Assembly: GCF_005876835.1 (NCBI RefSeq)
Contig: NZ_PPSW01000025.1
Location: 101,377 to 165,376, forward strand
Reading direction: 5' to 3'
DNA: 64,000 nucleotides
Origin: Pseudoalteromonas phenolica
GTDB lineage: Bacteria; Pseudomonadota; Gammaproteobacteria; Enterobacterales; Alteromonadaceae
Part shown: positions 18,677-28,026 of the stretch, one piece after another
Numbering within the stretch: the first letter of the stretch is position 1
Layout: the number at the start of each line of letters is the position of its first letter
Position numbers and translations under genes: made by a program
Notes under the pieces: generated by a model
What the model was told of the DNA's origin: nothing
Database searches by the model: none
Seen by the model: the letters and a program-made list of their open reading frames with translations, nothing else

Positions 18677-19942
18677 CTAGAGGTTGGTATATAGCTGTTT
18701 AGATGAATTTCGATTTGCAAAACAGGCAACGATAAAATAGCAGCAAGCTAAACCAAGACTCCCTGTTGAGACCTCTTCTGTTTCAACTACAACACCAGTA
18801 ATTGCCAGCACAAAACCCAATGTAAAGACCAGAGCAATACTAAAGAAAGCGGTCTTTTTACAATAGTTACCCACTGAAAAACATAAGAGTACGCCAGCTG
18901 TATTGACCAATGCATAAGCAGCAGTTAATCTGAAATTCGGTTCATCGAATCTGAGAAACTCTATGGTTCCAGCCAGTGACAAAGAGCAAGCAAGTATACA
19001 AAGCGCATATTTTTCACATGCTTTTGCATAGGCTGTTTTCGCTTCATTGACACTGCTATAAATCGGTAAAGTGATCAATGTTCCCCATGCTTGTTGCCTC
19101 TGTATTCTTGTCCATAAGATCATAAAAGCAAGAATGCACACAAGATTAGAAAATATAAACAAGCTAGGTCTGCCCGCTACATAAAAGTAATTTAAGGTAA
19201 GTAAGGCAACAAATATTATTAGCACGAGTACCGTGTATTGTATGAGCGAGCGGCCCATAAAATAGCTCAATGGGAAAAAGAATTTATTTAATCCTTGTCC
19301 ATATCCCTTTAAAAAACCTTTAGGGATAGGAGACCAACCAGACTGAAGTGCGTGTTTATAATCAACGAGCGCTTGAGCTTGCCATTTGAACGCTGTACCA
19401 AAGTGTTTTCTAAACAGCACTAAACTAATGTTTAAGATCACAGCTAAAGCGGCCAGCCAAGTAGGTACTTCTTTGAAAACAATAGTAAACCCGATAATTG
19501 CAAAGAAAAAATAGGCACTTGAGTTAAACATTTTGCTAGTAACTCGGCACTTTAAATAAAACAAAGTGCCTATCAAAACTGAGACACTTAGCAATTTAAG
19601 TACGTCATATTGTTCAAAAATAATGGCACTTGTGATCAAAATCACATGTGGTGCAACAATAATGATGTTGCCTTGTTTGACTATGTGCTCAGTGTAACCT
19701 GGTACCAAACTATGCCACTCTGTGGCTTGCAGGCGAATGCTTTGCCAAGAGACTGAAGCGAAAGCACAAATACTGGTAAAACAGATTGTAAATGGCAGCG
19801 CCTCGGTTACCCCTTTCGCCATAACAAGAACACTGATAATGACAAAAATAAACATGGGTAGCAGGTAGTTTAAGCTGCCGCACTCTTTGAACCAATAGGC
19901 ATAAAATCCTTTATGCCAAGTGCGGTTTAGCGTATTACTCAT
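18677..19942 (-). CDS. Probable ABC transporter membrane subunit
   Basis: A protein of 421 residues, strongly hydrophobic, with about ten predicted membrane segments in two blocks separated by a more polar stretch (about 180-215). I see no known family motif, so the call rests on context: its start overlaps the stop of an ABC ATPase gene by 4 bases (ATGA), and a YtrA-type GntR regulator heads the operon. Such operons in Firmicutes and gammaproteobacteria pair an ATPase with a poorly conserved membrane protein. The exported or imported compound is unknown. A perfect inverted repeat follows the gene. Confidence 0.65.
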   Translation of the reverse strand: MSNTLNRTWHKGFYAYWFKECGSLNYLLPMFIFVIISVLVMAKGVTEALPFTICFTSICAFASVSWQSIRLQATEWHSLVPGYTEHIVKQGNIIIVAPHVILITSAIIFEQYDVLKLLSVSVLIGTLFYLKCRVTSKMFNSSAYFFFAIIGFTIVFKEVPTWLAALAVILNISLVLFRKHFGTAFKWQAQALVDYKHALQSGWSPIPKGFLKGYGQGLNKFFFPLSYFMGRSLIQYTVLVLIIFVALLTLNYFYVAGRPSLFIFSNLVCILAFMILWTRIQRQQAWGTLITLPIYSSVNEAKTAYAKACEKYALCILACSLSLAGTIEFLRFDEPNFRLTAAYALVNTAGVLLCFSVGNYCKKTAFFSIALVFTLGFVLAITGVVVETEEVSTGSLGLACCYFIVACFANRNSSKQLYTNL

Positions 19943-20778
19943 GCGTGTAACTCCACAAATAATTGCTCAAGAGATAATGATGAAACGTGATTTACACCAG
20001 CAATATCTTGCTGCTTGTAGCCAGAGATAATTGCTGCGTTATTCTGTGTGTTAAGAATGTCAAAGTCACTTAAATTAACCGCCGTTTCGTTGGAGAAACT
20101 GACTTTTCGCACAGAGGTTTTAAGTTCATCTAACTCGTTAAAAAGTTTGATTTCACCGTCTTTAACAAGTGCAACATGGGTCGCGACTCGTTCAATATCT
20201 GAAGTGATATGTGTTGAGAAGATCACACCAGAGCCTGACTCTAGGGATAGATCAAAAAGGTCCAGCATAAACTCTCGACGGGCGATGGGATCTAAGCTGG
20301 CCACAGGTTCATCTAAAATAAGAAGTTTTGGTCGGTATGCCATAGCCATGATTAAAGCAAGTGCTTGGCGTTGGCCAATTGATAGGTTTTCAACCATATC
20401 ATCAGGATTTAATTCAAAACGTTTTAGCCAATCTAGCTCGAGTGTATTATCCCACTCGCTATAAAAACTTGAGTGTAAATCTAACGCTTCTCTAATCGAA
20501 AAACCTTCATATCCAAAAGCTTGTTGGGGCACATAACCAACTTGTGACTTTAATTCTGTATTTAATTGAGTCGGGTTTTCCCCGAGTGTAAATACTTCGC
20601 CCGTATCTACCTCAATGAGGCCAAGGGCACTGCGCAAAAGGGTTGTTTTACCGGCGCCATTTTTGCCAAGCAAACCCACAACCATACCAGGCTCTATGGT
20701 TAAATCGATGTTTTTTAACACCATGTTTTGATTAAATATCTTATGAACGTTTTTATATTCTAAAAGGGCGGTTGTCAT
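19939..20778 (-). CDS. ABC transporter ATP-binding protein (YtrB-like)
   Basis: ATPase of 279 residues. Walker A is GLLGKNGAGKTT (about 36-47), the Q-loop lies in VGYVPQQAFG, the signature is LSIGQRQALAL and Walker B is LLILDEPVASLDP, with the switch His in FSTHITSD. The C-terminal 60 residues are a variable extension. An upstream ATG at 20793 would overlap the regulator gene; the ATG at 20778 has GGGAG 8 bases upstream and leaves 2 bases after the regulator stop, so I chose it. It forms an operon with the GntR gene before it and the membrane protein after it. Confidence 0.88.
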   Translation of the reverse strand: MTTALLEYKNVHKIFNQNMVLKNIDLTIEPGMVVGLLGKNGAGKTTLLRSALGLIEVDTGEVFTLGENPTQLNTELKSQVGYVPQQAFGYEGFSIREALDLHSSFYSEWDNTLELDWLKRFELNPDDMVENLSIGQRQALALIMAMAYRPKLLILDEPVASLDPIARREFMLDLFDLSLESGSGVIFSTHITSDIERVATHVALVKDGEIKLFNELDELKTSVRKVSFSNETAVNLSDFDILNTQNNAAIISGYKQQDIAGVNHVSSLSLEQLFVELHA

Positions 20779-20780
20779 TA

Positions 20781-21155
20781 TTATTGCTCCCATCTTTGTG
20801 AGATTATCTCATTTAGTTCGTTCACGGTTACACCAAGCTGTTTTGCTTGCTGTATTAGTTGATCTACCCCTTCATAAAGAAGCGTTTGACCTTGTTCTGA
20901 TGATTGAGGTTGCTGCTCTGCAACTCGTGTAGGTTGGCCTCTTCGCCTTTCTAACCAACCTTGATCTACAAGCATGCCAATAGCCCGTGACACTGTCATC
21001 GGGTTCACGGTGAAATATTCTGCAATTTTTCTAACGGATGGCAACTCTTCTCCAGCTTGTATTTGGCCACCAACAATTAAACGAACGATTTGCTCGTGTA
21101 ACTGCTTATAAATTGGATCACCACTACTGGGGTTGACATTAATAAATTCTAGCAT
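20781..21155 (-). CDS. GntR-family regulator, YtrA subfamily
   Basis: A protein of 124 residues: a winged helix-turn-helix of the GntR type (PIYKQLHEQIVRLIVGG, then ELPSVRKIAEYFTVNPMTV as the helix-turn-helix, RAIGMLVDQGWLERRRGQ as the wing) and a short helical tail. Having no effector-binding domain is typical of the YtrA subfamily. It is the first gene of the operon with the ATPase and membrane protein, which such proteins usually repress. An inverted repeat resembling the YtrA operator lies just upstream (21168-21199). Confidence 0.88.
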   Translation of the reverse strand: MLEFINVNPSSGDPIYKQLHEQIVRLIVGGQIQAGEELPSVRKIAEYFTVNPMTVSRAIGMLVDQGWLERRRGQPTRVAEQQPQSSEQGQTLLYEGVDQLIQQAKQLGVTVNELNEIISQRWEQ

Positions 21156-21167
21156 TAATCTGAACTC

Positions 21168-21199
21168 ACTGTATTAATACAATAATACACCAATACACT
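21168..21199. promoter_or_regulatory. Putative YtrA-type operator
   Basis: ACTGTATT and AATACACT are inverted repeats with one mismatch, 16 bases apart. They lie between the divergent gntR operon and the peptidase-natAB operon. YtrA of Bacillus is known to bind AGTGTA-N-TACACT. A smaller perfect palindrome GTATTAATAC overlaps the left arm (21171-21180). Binding is inferred. Confidence 0.45.
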
Positions 21200-21244
21200 A
21201 AGTTAAAAGTATCATAGTGTGTGTAAAAAGCAACAAGGAACTCA

Positions 21245-22768
21245 ATGATGAGCAGAAGTAACATGACAAAAACAGGTCTTTTTAAATTAGCGGCTCTGCC
21301 GTTAATGATGGGGCTTTCATCTTCAGCTATTGCAGAGCAAGATAACAAAGTAAAACCAGAACTTACTCCATGTTATGCAAAGGGTTTAGATGACAGATTA
21401 TTATGCGGCAGCATTAAGCAGCCAGTTTCAGATAATCCAGCGGATGGTGAAATAGATATTCATTTTACAATCATTCCTGCAATCAAGCCAAGTAAACCTG
21501 ATGAAGCCGTACTTGGTTTTGCTGGTGGTCCAGGTCAATCAGCCACAGAGTTAGCGGCTATTTTTGATAGAAATCTTCGCTTTGCACGTGAATCTAGAGA
21601 TATATTATTAGTTGATCAACGTGGCACAGGTAAATCCAATAAGCTTCAATGTGAAGGTGTAGATTTAATCTCACAATTTGAGTTAAATGATTTAACCGAA
21701 GACATGGATACCTTCGCAAAAGAAGAAACACTAAAGTGTAAAGACGATCTTAATACCGACCTAACACATTATTCTACTGTAGCAGCGGCAAAAGACTTTG
21801 ATGCAGTAAGAGAAGCGTTAGGATATAAAGGCCTTCATCTATACGGCGTGTCATATGGTACGCGTATAGCGCAAGAATATACTCGTCAATTCCCGGGTTC
21901 TGTGATCACCAGCACACTCGATGGGGTTGTGCCTATGCAGCAAAGTTTAACAGCAATAGGTAAAGCGATTGATGACTCAATGAATGCTTTATTTGATAGA
22001 TGTGAAGCAGATGCAAATTGCTCAAAAAATTACCCAAATCTGAAAGAGAACTTTTATAAGTTACTTGAACAATTAGATGAACAAGCGATTGAAACAACTG
22101 TTCGTCATCCAAGAACCCACAAAAAGATAAACTTAGTACTGACTAAAATGAAGGTATTTAGCACAGTCCGTATGGCCTTATACAGTCACACCACGCGTGC
22201 ATTAGTACCTGTAGCAATTAGTGAAGCCTTGAATGGTGATTATTCACCGATTGTAGGTCTACTTTCTTCGACAGATATGATGGATAGTATGGCGATGGGT
22301 ATGCACAGTGCAGTAGTCTGCTCTGAAGATTGGCCGAGTTTAACCGATGCATCTCGTTCAGATCATGGCGAATCTTATCTGGGACGAATGATGATTGAAG
22401 GCTTTGATATCGCATGTCCTATTTGGGATGCTAAACCGGTAGATAAATCTTTCTATGAACCAGTTAAAACAGATATTCCTACGCTTTTATTATCAGGTGG
22501 TTTAGATCCTGCTACGCCTGCAAGTTGGGCTGAAATGGCAATGGTAGAAATGAGTAACGCAAAACACTTGATTGCTGAGAGTGCAACGCATGGTGTGGTA
22601 TCACAAACCTGTGCTGCGAGTATTGTAGGTAAATTTATTGATTCGAATGGGACTGAAGAATTAGACGCGACTTGTTTAGAAAAAGACAATCGCAAACAGT
22701 TTTTTATGAACTTAAATGGTGTTGCATTGCAAGCAGACAATGATTCTGAATCGAATGAAAAGGAGTAA
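21245..22768 (+). CDS. Exported alpha/beta hydrolase, S33 aminopeptidase-like
   Basis: A protein of 507 residues with an N-terminal signal peptide ending near SSSAIA. The alpha/beta hydrolase core has the oxyanion motif GFAGGPGQS, the DQRGTGKS motif typical of the prolyl/tripeptidyl aminopeptidase group of peptidase family S33, the nucleophile Ser in YGVSYGTRIA, the acid Asp in LSGGLDPATP and the His in SATHGVVSQ. The C-terminal part matches the TAP-like domain. It probably cleaves short peptides in the periplasm. The start has AAGGAA five bases upstream. It ends 3 bases before natA, so the three genes look like one operon. Confidence 0.85.
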   Translation: MMSRSNMTKTGLFKLAALPLMMGLSSSAIAEQDNKVKPELTPCYAKGLDDRLLCGSIKQPVSDNPADGEIDIHFTIIPAIKPSKPDEAVLGFAGGPGQSATELAAIFDRNLRFARESRDILLVDQRGTGKSNKLQCEGVDLISQFELNDLTEDMDTFAKEETLKCKDDLNTDLTHYSTVAAAKDFDAVREALGYKGLHLYGVSYGTRIAQEYTRQFPGSVITSTLDGVVPMQQSLTAIGKAIDDSMNALFDRCEADANCSKNYPNLKENFYKLLEQLDEQAIETTVRHPRTHKKINLVLTKMKVFSTVRMALYSHTTRALVPVAISEALNGDYSPIVGLLSSTDMMDSMAMGMHSAVVCSEDWPSLTDASRSDHGESYLGRMMIEGFDIACPIWDAKPVDKSFYEPVKTDIPTLLLSGGLDPATPASWAEMAMVEMSNAKHLIAESATHGVVSQTCAASIVGKFIDSNGTEELDATCLEKDNRKQFFMNLNGVALQADNDSESNEKE

Positions 22769-22771
22769 AAA

Positions 22772-23506
22772 ATGATTTCTGTAAATAACTTAGAAAAGAA
22801 AATCGGTTCAGTAAAAGCCATGAATAACCTGAGCTTTACTGCGAAAAATGGCAAAATCACAGGTTTGTTGGGACCAAATGGTGCAGGTAAAACCACCTGT
22901 TTACGTACTGTATTTGGTTTATTAAAAGCTGATAGTGGCAATGCAGAGATTGATGGCATTGATGTCGCAAAAGAGCCAATGGCTGCAAAACAAAAACTGG
23001 GTTTGTTTCCAGATCCATGTGGTTTATACGAGCGTTTGACACCGCGCGAGTACATTCAATTCTATGCTGAACTTAGTGGCATGGAGACGGGTGCTGCAAA
23101 AGCTGCAACCCAAGATGTTTTAAGTAAATTAAAAATGGACGACATTGCTGACAGACGTTGCCAAGGCTTTTCACAAGGTCAGCATATGAAAACGGCGCTG
23201 GCGCAAGCAATCGTGCATAAGCCGACAAACATTATACTTGATGAGCCTACTCGAGGTCTTGATGTAATGAGCACGCGTATTCTTCGCGAGTTACTATTGA
23301 TGCTGAAAGAGCAGGGACACTGCGTGCTGTTCTCAAGCCATGTAATGCAAGAAGTGGCAGCACTGTGTGATCATGTTGTGGTGATGGCAAAAGGGCAAGT
23401 TGTGGCAGAAGGCTCGCCAGCTGAATTATGCGAGCGAACTGGCAAAGAAAGCCTAGAAGAAGCGTTTATTGAATTAATCGGTAGTGATGAAGGAATTGCA
23501 GCATGA
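22772..23506 (+). CDS. natA: ABC transporter ATP-binding protein, NatA-like
   Basis: ATPase of 244 residues, partner of the NatB-like membrane protein that follows. Walker A is GPNGAGKTT (34-42), the signature is FSQGQHMKTALAQA (SQGQ instead of SGGQ), Walker B is IILDEPTRGLD and the switch His is in FSSHVMQE. NatAB of Bacillus exports sodium coupled to ATP hydrolysis. The start follows the peptidase stop by 3 bases. The last codons overlap the natB start by 4 bases, indicating translational coupling. Sodium as substrate is inferred from the family; a marine organism makes it plausible. Confidence 0.85.
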   Translation: MISVNNLEKKIGSVKAMNNLSFTAKNGKITGLLGPNGAGKTTCLRTVFGLLKADSGNAEIDGIDVAKEPMAAKQKLGLFPDPCGLYERLTPREYIQFYAELSGMETGAAKAATQDVLSKLKMDDIADRRCQGFSQGQHMKTALAQAIVHKPTNIILDEPTRGLDVMSTRILRELLLMLKEQGHCVLFSSHVMQEVAALCDHVVVMAKGQVVAEGSPAELCERTGKESLEEAFIELIGSDEGIAA

Positions 23507-24639
23507 TGAAGTTACTGTCAGTTTTATTTAAAAAAGAAGTATTGGATGCAAGCCGTGACAAGCGTTCGGTAATGGCAGGTTTGTATTATGCCATTGGTAC
23601 ACCAATCCTTATGTGTTTACTATTTTCAGTGATGTTAAAGCAATTAGCCTCACCAGAAGATTTAAAAATTACCATTAAAAACGCAGAACAAGCTCCTAAT
23701 CTAGTTCAATATCTTGAAAGTAAAGAAATTGTGCATGGTACTGGCGACGATGTTAAAGATATCGTGTTAGAGGTTAGCGATGATTTTGCTGTAAAGATGT
23801 CTGAAGGCCGACCTGCAACGGTTACTGTGATAGCCGATAAGTCTAATGAGAAGTTACGCAATTCAATCTCTCGTTTAGAACGCTCACTCGCACGCTATAA
23901 CTCTGAGGTTGCGAGTTTACGTTTATTGGCAAGAGGTGTTGATCCAACTCTTATGAGAGCCGTTGATGTACAAGTGCATGATCAAGCAACACCTGATTCT
24001 AAAGGCGGTATGTTCTTAGGTATCGCGACGCTATCTATCGTACTGACTCTGTTTTATGCAGCAATGAACCTAGCCATTGATACCAGTGCTGGTGAGCGTG
24101 AGCGCAATTCAATTGCATTATTACTAAGCCACCCAATTAGCACATTACAAATCGTCTTGGCGAAGTCAGGTGCAATAGCAACATTCTCAATGTTAGGTTT
24201 GGCTCTTATCTTAGTGGTATCAAAGTTTGCCTATGGCATGGTGCCTTGGGAACAGCTTGGCTTTAGTGTTAACTTAAGCATTGAATTTATGTTGTTCTGT
24301 TTTGTGATTGGTTTACCAATTGCGTTGATGTCAGCAAGTTTACAAGTATTTGTGTCTTTCATGGCTAAGTCGTTCAAAGAAGCGCAAACCTATGTAACCA
24401 TGGTTTTATTTGTACCTATGGGTCTTAGCATGGTAACTACCTATGATATCGCGACAGACGTTGTACAGTGGCTACCAATCGCGGCACAACAATACGCCAT
24501 GATTGAATTTATCAAAGGTAATGATATTCCTGTCGCACAACTGGCTTTATCAACATTGGTCACTTTAGGGCTATTCGGTGTGTTTAGTTACCTAAGCAGC
24601 CGCATGCTGAAAAGTGAAAAAGTGGTATTCGGTTTATAG
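23503..24639 (+). CDS. natB: ABC-2 transporter membrane subunit, NatB-like
   Basis: A protein of 378 residues. It has one N-terminal membrane segment (about 26-46), then a large extracytoplasmic domain of about 120 residues, then five to six membrane segments in the C-terminal half (from MFLGIATLSIVLTLFYAAM onward), the usual topology of NatB and related ABC-2 exporters. The motif TSAGERERNS after the second segment is characteristic of this family. The start ATG overlaps the natA stop. It closes the operon, followed by a terminator. Confidence 0.85.
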   Translation: MMKLLSVLFKKEVLDASRDKRSVMAGLYYAIGTPILMCLLFSVMLKQLASPEDLKITIKNAEQAPNLVQYLESKEIVHGTGDDVKDIVLEVSDDFAVKMSEGRPATVTVIADKSNEKLRNSISRLERSLARYNSEVASLRLLARGVDPTLMRAVDVQVHDQATPDSKGGMFLGIATLSIVLTLFYAAMNLAIDTSAGERERNSIALLLSHPISTLQIVLAKSGAIATFSMLGLALILVVSKFAYGMVPWEQLGFSVNLSIEFMLFCFVIGLPIALMSASLQVFVSFMAKSFKEAQTYVTMVLFVPMGLSMVTTYDIATDVVQWLPIAAQQYAMIEFIKGNDIPVAQLALSTLVTLGLFGVFSYLSSRMLKSEKVVFGL

Positions 24640-24661
24640 TCAATTAAAAATTCTCCCAACC

Positions 24662-24687
24662 AGCCCCGTGTTTTACGGGGCTTTTTT
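24662..24687 (+). terminator. Terminator of the peptidase-natAB operon
   Basis: The stem AGCCCCGT/ACGGGGCT is followed by seven T, 22 bases after natB. Confidence 0.9.
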
Positions 24688-24795
24688 ATAAGCTCGATTA
24701 ATTGGTTATATAAAGCTTAATTTTCCTAGTGTTAACCCTTTTCGAATACTGTCATAATATGATTGGTTTCAATTTTGTTTTTATGGATTTTGTGA

Positions 24796-25560
24796 ATGTG
24801 TGAACTTCTTGGCATGTCAGCCAATGTGCCTACGGACATTTGTTTTAGTTTTTCTGGCCTTTTAGAGCGCGGTGGTAATACCGGACCTCACAAAGACGGT
24901 TGGGGTATTACATTTTACGAGGGTAAAGGTTGCCGTACATTTAAAGATCCAGAGCCAAGTTGTACATCTGAAATTGCGAAACTAGTCAAAGCTTACCCAA
25001 TTAAAAGTGTTTCGGTAATTAGCCATATTCGTCAGGGCAATCGTGGTCGCACGTGTTTAGAGAATACACATCCGTTCACGCGAGAGCTTTGGGGTCGCGA
25101 AATCACCTATGCACACAATGGCCAACTTTCAAATTACCAAGATTTAAAATCAGAATTTTATAAGCCTGTTGGTAATACCGATAGTGAGCTGGCGTTTTGT
25201 TGGATCTTAGACAAAATCCGTGAAAAGTATCCAAAGCGACCTTCTAATATGGCTTCTGTGTTTCGCTATGCTGCAAAGCTTGCTAACGAATTAAGAGAGA
25301 AGGGCGTCTTCAACATGCTACTGACAGATGGTGTGTTTGTTTTGGCATTCTGTACAAATAATTTGCATTGGATCACCCGAAGAGCACCATTTGGTAAAGC
25401 GACTTTAATTGATGCAGATATGGTTGTTGATTTTCAACAAGAGACGACACCAAACGATGTGGTTACTGTGATTGCAACTCGGCCACTGACTAATGATGAA
25501 CAATGGCAAAAGATGGAGCCTGGCGAATTTGCGTTGTTTAAGTTAGGTGAAATAATCTAG
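24796..25560 (+). CDS. Class II glutamine amidotransferase-like protein (YafJ family)
   Basis: A protein of 254 residues. The nucleophile Cys2 directly follows the start Met (MCELLGMSAN), as in class II glutaminase domains. The other expected elements are SHIRQGNRG, ENTHPF, AHNGQL and GNTDSE, which line the glutamine pocket in this family. No synthase domain is fused to it, so the ammonia acceptor is unknown; E. coli YafJ is similar. The ribosome site is weak. A two-way terminator follows. Confidence 0.88.
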   Translation: MCELLGMSANVPTDICFSFSGLLERGGNTGPHKDGWGITFYEGKGCRTFKDPEPSCTSEIAKLVKAYPIKSVSVISHIRQGNRGRTCLENTHPFTRELWGREITYAHNGQLSNYQDLKSEFYKPVGNTDSELAFCWILDKIREKYPKRPSNMASVFRYAAKLANELREKGVFNMLLTDGVFVLAFCTNNLHWITRRAPFGKATLIDADMVVDFQQETTPNDVVTVIATRPLTNDEQWQKMEPGEFALFKLGEII

Positions 25561-25582
25561 CATTTTACAGTGCCAAAAAAGC

Positions 25583-25610
25583 AAAAAGCCAAGCGACTGC
25601 TTGGCTTTTT
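25583..25610. terminator. Bidirectional terminator
   Basis: The stem AAAAAGCCAAGC/GCTTGGCTTTTT lies between the convergent amidotransferase and DUF3108 genes and has A and T runs on both sides. Confidence 0.9.
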
Positions 25611-25629
25611 GTTATCTCTGCGAGTAATT

Positions 25630-26382
25630 CTATTTGTCATACTGTTTTAGCTGGACTTGGAATTGTTCGATTCCTTCTTTACCCTTATACATTTTTACAA
25701 GTAAGTAATCATATTCTGGGGCAAACCAAGCTGTTGCTTGTCTTTTGTTATTATCATATAGACGCTTAACTCTGATTGTTTCAACATTACCAATAGGCAG
25801 TGTGATGGTTTCTTTTCCATCAACTTCAAAATCATAATTACGCTGATTGCCATTTTTATCTATGATCGGATAACTAAATGAAGTTTTTCCGGCTTTTAAA
25901 TCTTGTCGCAATTGAAATTGATAAGTGAGTAAATCTTTTTGATCTGCTTTCCAATCAACTTTTAGCGGATGTTTCTTTTTGCTTGAAAAGATTTGCTTCT
26001 TATTCTGATCAAATACAAGATTGTACTGCTTGTCTGGACCAGTACCTGTTCGTGACATTGCATATTCAAGAGGAATAGCTTGATTGTTGCTTATTTTGAA
26101 TTTCGCGCGTTCATTTCTCTCATCAGAGAAAATCATCCACTCAATATCACTCTGATAAGTCAGTATATAAGTATTGTCAGCGCTTTTTGTTAATTCACGA
26201 AGTGCGCTGCCTTGAACTGAACCTTTACGGCTAACTTCATATTCTGCGCGATAGGGAGTAATCGTATCGGCAAAAACCGATGTTGAGAAAATAGCGCTTA
26301 GTGCAATAAACCAAGCGCTAATATTTTTATTCTGTGAAGTGCGCGCCTTGCGGTGGAAGGGGTTGATTGTCAAAAACGGCAT
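25630..26382 (-). CDS. DUF3108 family exported protein
   Basis: A protein of 250 residues. A basic N-terminus of about 22 residues is followed by a hydrophobic segment and AXA-type site (STSVFA), so it is probably exported. The body has the DUF3108 features: a start like TPYRAEYEVSRKG, a central SYPIIDKNG and a C-terminal ETIRVKRLYDNNKRQATAWFA. These proteins are thought to sit in the periplasm as beta-rich folds; the function is unknown. Its only good start lies 56 bases inside purN, in another frame, so translation is likely coupled to purN. A non-standard ATT start after the overlap is possible but less likely. Confidence 0.78.
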   Translation of the reverse strand: MPFLTINPFHRKARTSQNKNISAWFIALSAIFSTSVFADTITPYRAEYEVSRKGSVQGSALRELTKSADNTYILTYQSDIEWMIFSDERNERAKFKISNNQAIPLEYAMSRTGTGPDKQYNLVFDQNKKQIFSSKKKHPLKVDWKADQKDLLTYQFQLRQDLKAGKTSFSYPIIDKNGNQRNYDFEVDGKETITLPIGNVETIRVKRLYDNNKRQATAWFAPEYDYLLVKMYKGKEGIEQFQVQLKQYDK

Positions 26383-26974
26383 AGTCTGCTTCCATTGTTA
26401 GTCTCTGTTCGCTGAACCATTGGACCGCCAAAGGATAGATTATATGTTCTTGTTCGTGAACCCGCTGGGCAAGTGACTCTGCCGTATCATCTGCTAAAAT
26501 TGGTACTTTAGCTTGTAAAACAACAGGTCCACCGTCTAATTCTTCTGTTACAAAGTGGACACTTACGCCATGCACGTCGTCTTTTGCATCTATTGCTCTT
26601 TGGTGGGTATTCAGCCCTTGATACTTAGGCAACAAAGAAGGATGAATGTTCAACATTTTTCCTTTAAATTTTTGCACTAAGCTAGGAGTAAGAATACGCA
26701 TAAATCCAGCTAATACAACTAGATCTGGGTTAAAAGAGTCAATTAATTGTGCAAGTTGTGCATCATAGTCTTCGCGTGATGCGAAATCTTTGTGGCTAAG
26801 AACACAGGTTTCAATGCCTGCGTTCTCTGCGCGTGTTAGGCCGAAAACTTCGGCCTTATTGCTGATAACAGACACAACATCACCACTGATTTGCTTACTT
26901 TGGCAAGCATCCATAATGGCTTGTAGGTTTGACCCACTGCCTGAAATCAATACAACAATACGCGATGCTGACAT
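26327..26974 (-). CDS. purN: Phosphoribosylglycinamide formyltransferase 1
   Basis: Transfers a formyl group from 10-formyl-THF to GAR, step three of purine synthesis. It has 215 residues, normal length. Signature features are ISGSGSNLQ at the N-terminus, the catalytic Asn-His-Asp set in MLNIHPSLLPKYQG, followed by HRAIDAKDDVHGVSVH and the Asp in VTEELDGGPV. It overlaps purM by one base (TAATG) and overlaps the downstream DUF3108 gene by 56 bases. The purMN pair is the standard gammaproteobacterial arrangement. Confidence 0.96.
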   Translation of the reverse strand: MSASRIVVLISGSGSNLQAIMDACQSKQISGDVVSVISNKAEVFGLTRAENAGIETCVLSHKDFASREDYDAQLAQLIDSFNPDLVVLAGFMRILTPSLVQKFKGKMLNIHPSLLPKYQGLNTHQRAIDAKDDVHGVSVHFVTEELDGGPVVLQAKVPILADDTAESLAQRVHEQEHIIYPLAVQWFSEQRLTMEADYAVFDNQPLPPQGAHFTE

Positions 26975-28026
26975 TACTCAGCACCACCAATGATTTCTAC
27001 TTGTTCTTCACCTGCTGCTGCAGTTTGAATTTCACCAATGTGCCACGCGTCTTCACCTTGTGCTTTTAAGATCTCAAGGCTCTGCTCAAGTTTGTCTGCA
27101 GGAACCACTAAAACCATACCAACACCACAGTTGAATGTGCGGTACATTTCGTGTGTTTCAATGTTACCGTTCTCTTGTAGCCAGTTGAACACTGCAGGCC
27201 ATTGCCAGCTATCACCTTTAACAACTGCTTTTGCAGATTCAGGTAATACGCGAGGAATGTTTTCCCAGAAACCACCACCAGTGATATGAGAAAGCGCATG
27301 TACATCAACGTCTTTTAATAGCTCTAGGATAGACTTAACGTAGATACGCGTAGGTTCCATTAGGTGCTCGCCTAATGTTTTGCCTTCGAATTCTGAATTA
27401 GTATCTGCGCCTGATACTTCTAGCACTTTACGAATAAGCGAGTAACCGTTTGAGTGAGGGCCGCTTGAAGCAAGTGCGATAAGTTGGTCGCCAGCTGCTA
27501 CTTTAGTACCGTCGATGATTTTTGATTTCTCTACAACACCAGTACAGAAGCCTGCCATGTCATAATCATCACCTTCGTACATACCTGGCATTTCAGCAGT
27601 TTCACCACCGATAAGCGCACAGCCAGAAAGCTCACAACCTTTACCAATGCCAGTTACTACGTCAGCAGCAACGTCAACGTCTAGTTTGCCTGTTGCATAG
27701 TAGTCAAGGAAAAATAGTGGTTCAGCACCTTGAACGATAAGGTCATTTACACACATTGCAACTAGGTCGATACCTACTGTGTCGTGCTTTTTAAGATCGA
27801 TAGCAAGGCGAAGTTTTGTACCAACACCATCTGTGCCAGCAACTAATACAGGCTCTTTATAACCAGTTGGAAGTTCGCATAGTGCACCAAAACCACCGAT
27901 GCCACCCATTACTTCTGGGCGACGCGTTTTTTTCACTACGCCTTTAATGCGCTCAACTAGTGCGTTACCCGCATCAATATCAACGCCAGCGTCTTTGTAG
28001 CTAAGAGACTGTTTATTCTCGCTCAC
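26974..28026 (-). CDS. purM: Phosphoribosylformylglycinamidine cyclo-ligase
   Basis: AIR synthetase, step five of purine synthesis: closes the imidazole ring of FGAM with ATP. It has 350 residues, near the E. coli 345. Characteristic segments are [14 protein letters not shown], the ATP and metal loop [11 protein letters not shown], the [11 protein letters not shown] motif and [13 protein letters not shown]. The first gene of purM-purN-DUF3108. I looked for a PurR box upstream (28027-28199) and found no convincing one. Confidence 0.97.
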   Translation of the reverse strand: MSENKQSLSYKDAGVDIDAGNALVERIKGVVKKTRRPEVMGGIGGFGALCELPTGYKEPVLVAGTDGVGTKLRLAIDLKKHDTVGIDLVAMCVNDLIVQGAEPLFFLDYYATGKLDVDVAADVVTGIGKGCELSGCALIGGETAEMPGMYEGDDYDMAGFCTGVVEKSKIIDGTKVAAGDQLIALASSGPHSNGYSLIRKVLEVSGADTNSEFEGKTLGEHLMEPTRIYVKSILELLKDVDVHALSHITGGGFWENIPRVLPESAKAVVKGDSWQWPAVFNWLQENGNIETHEMYRTFNCGVGMVLVVPADKLEQSLEILKAQGEDAWHIGEIQTAAAGEEQVEIIGGAE

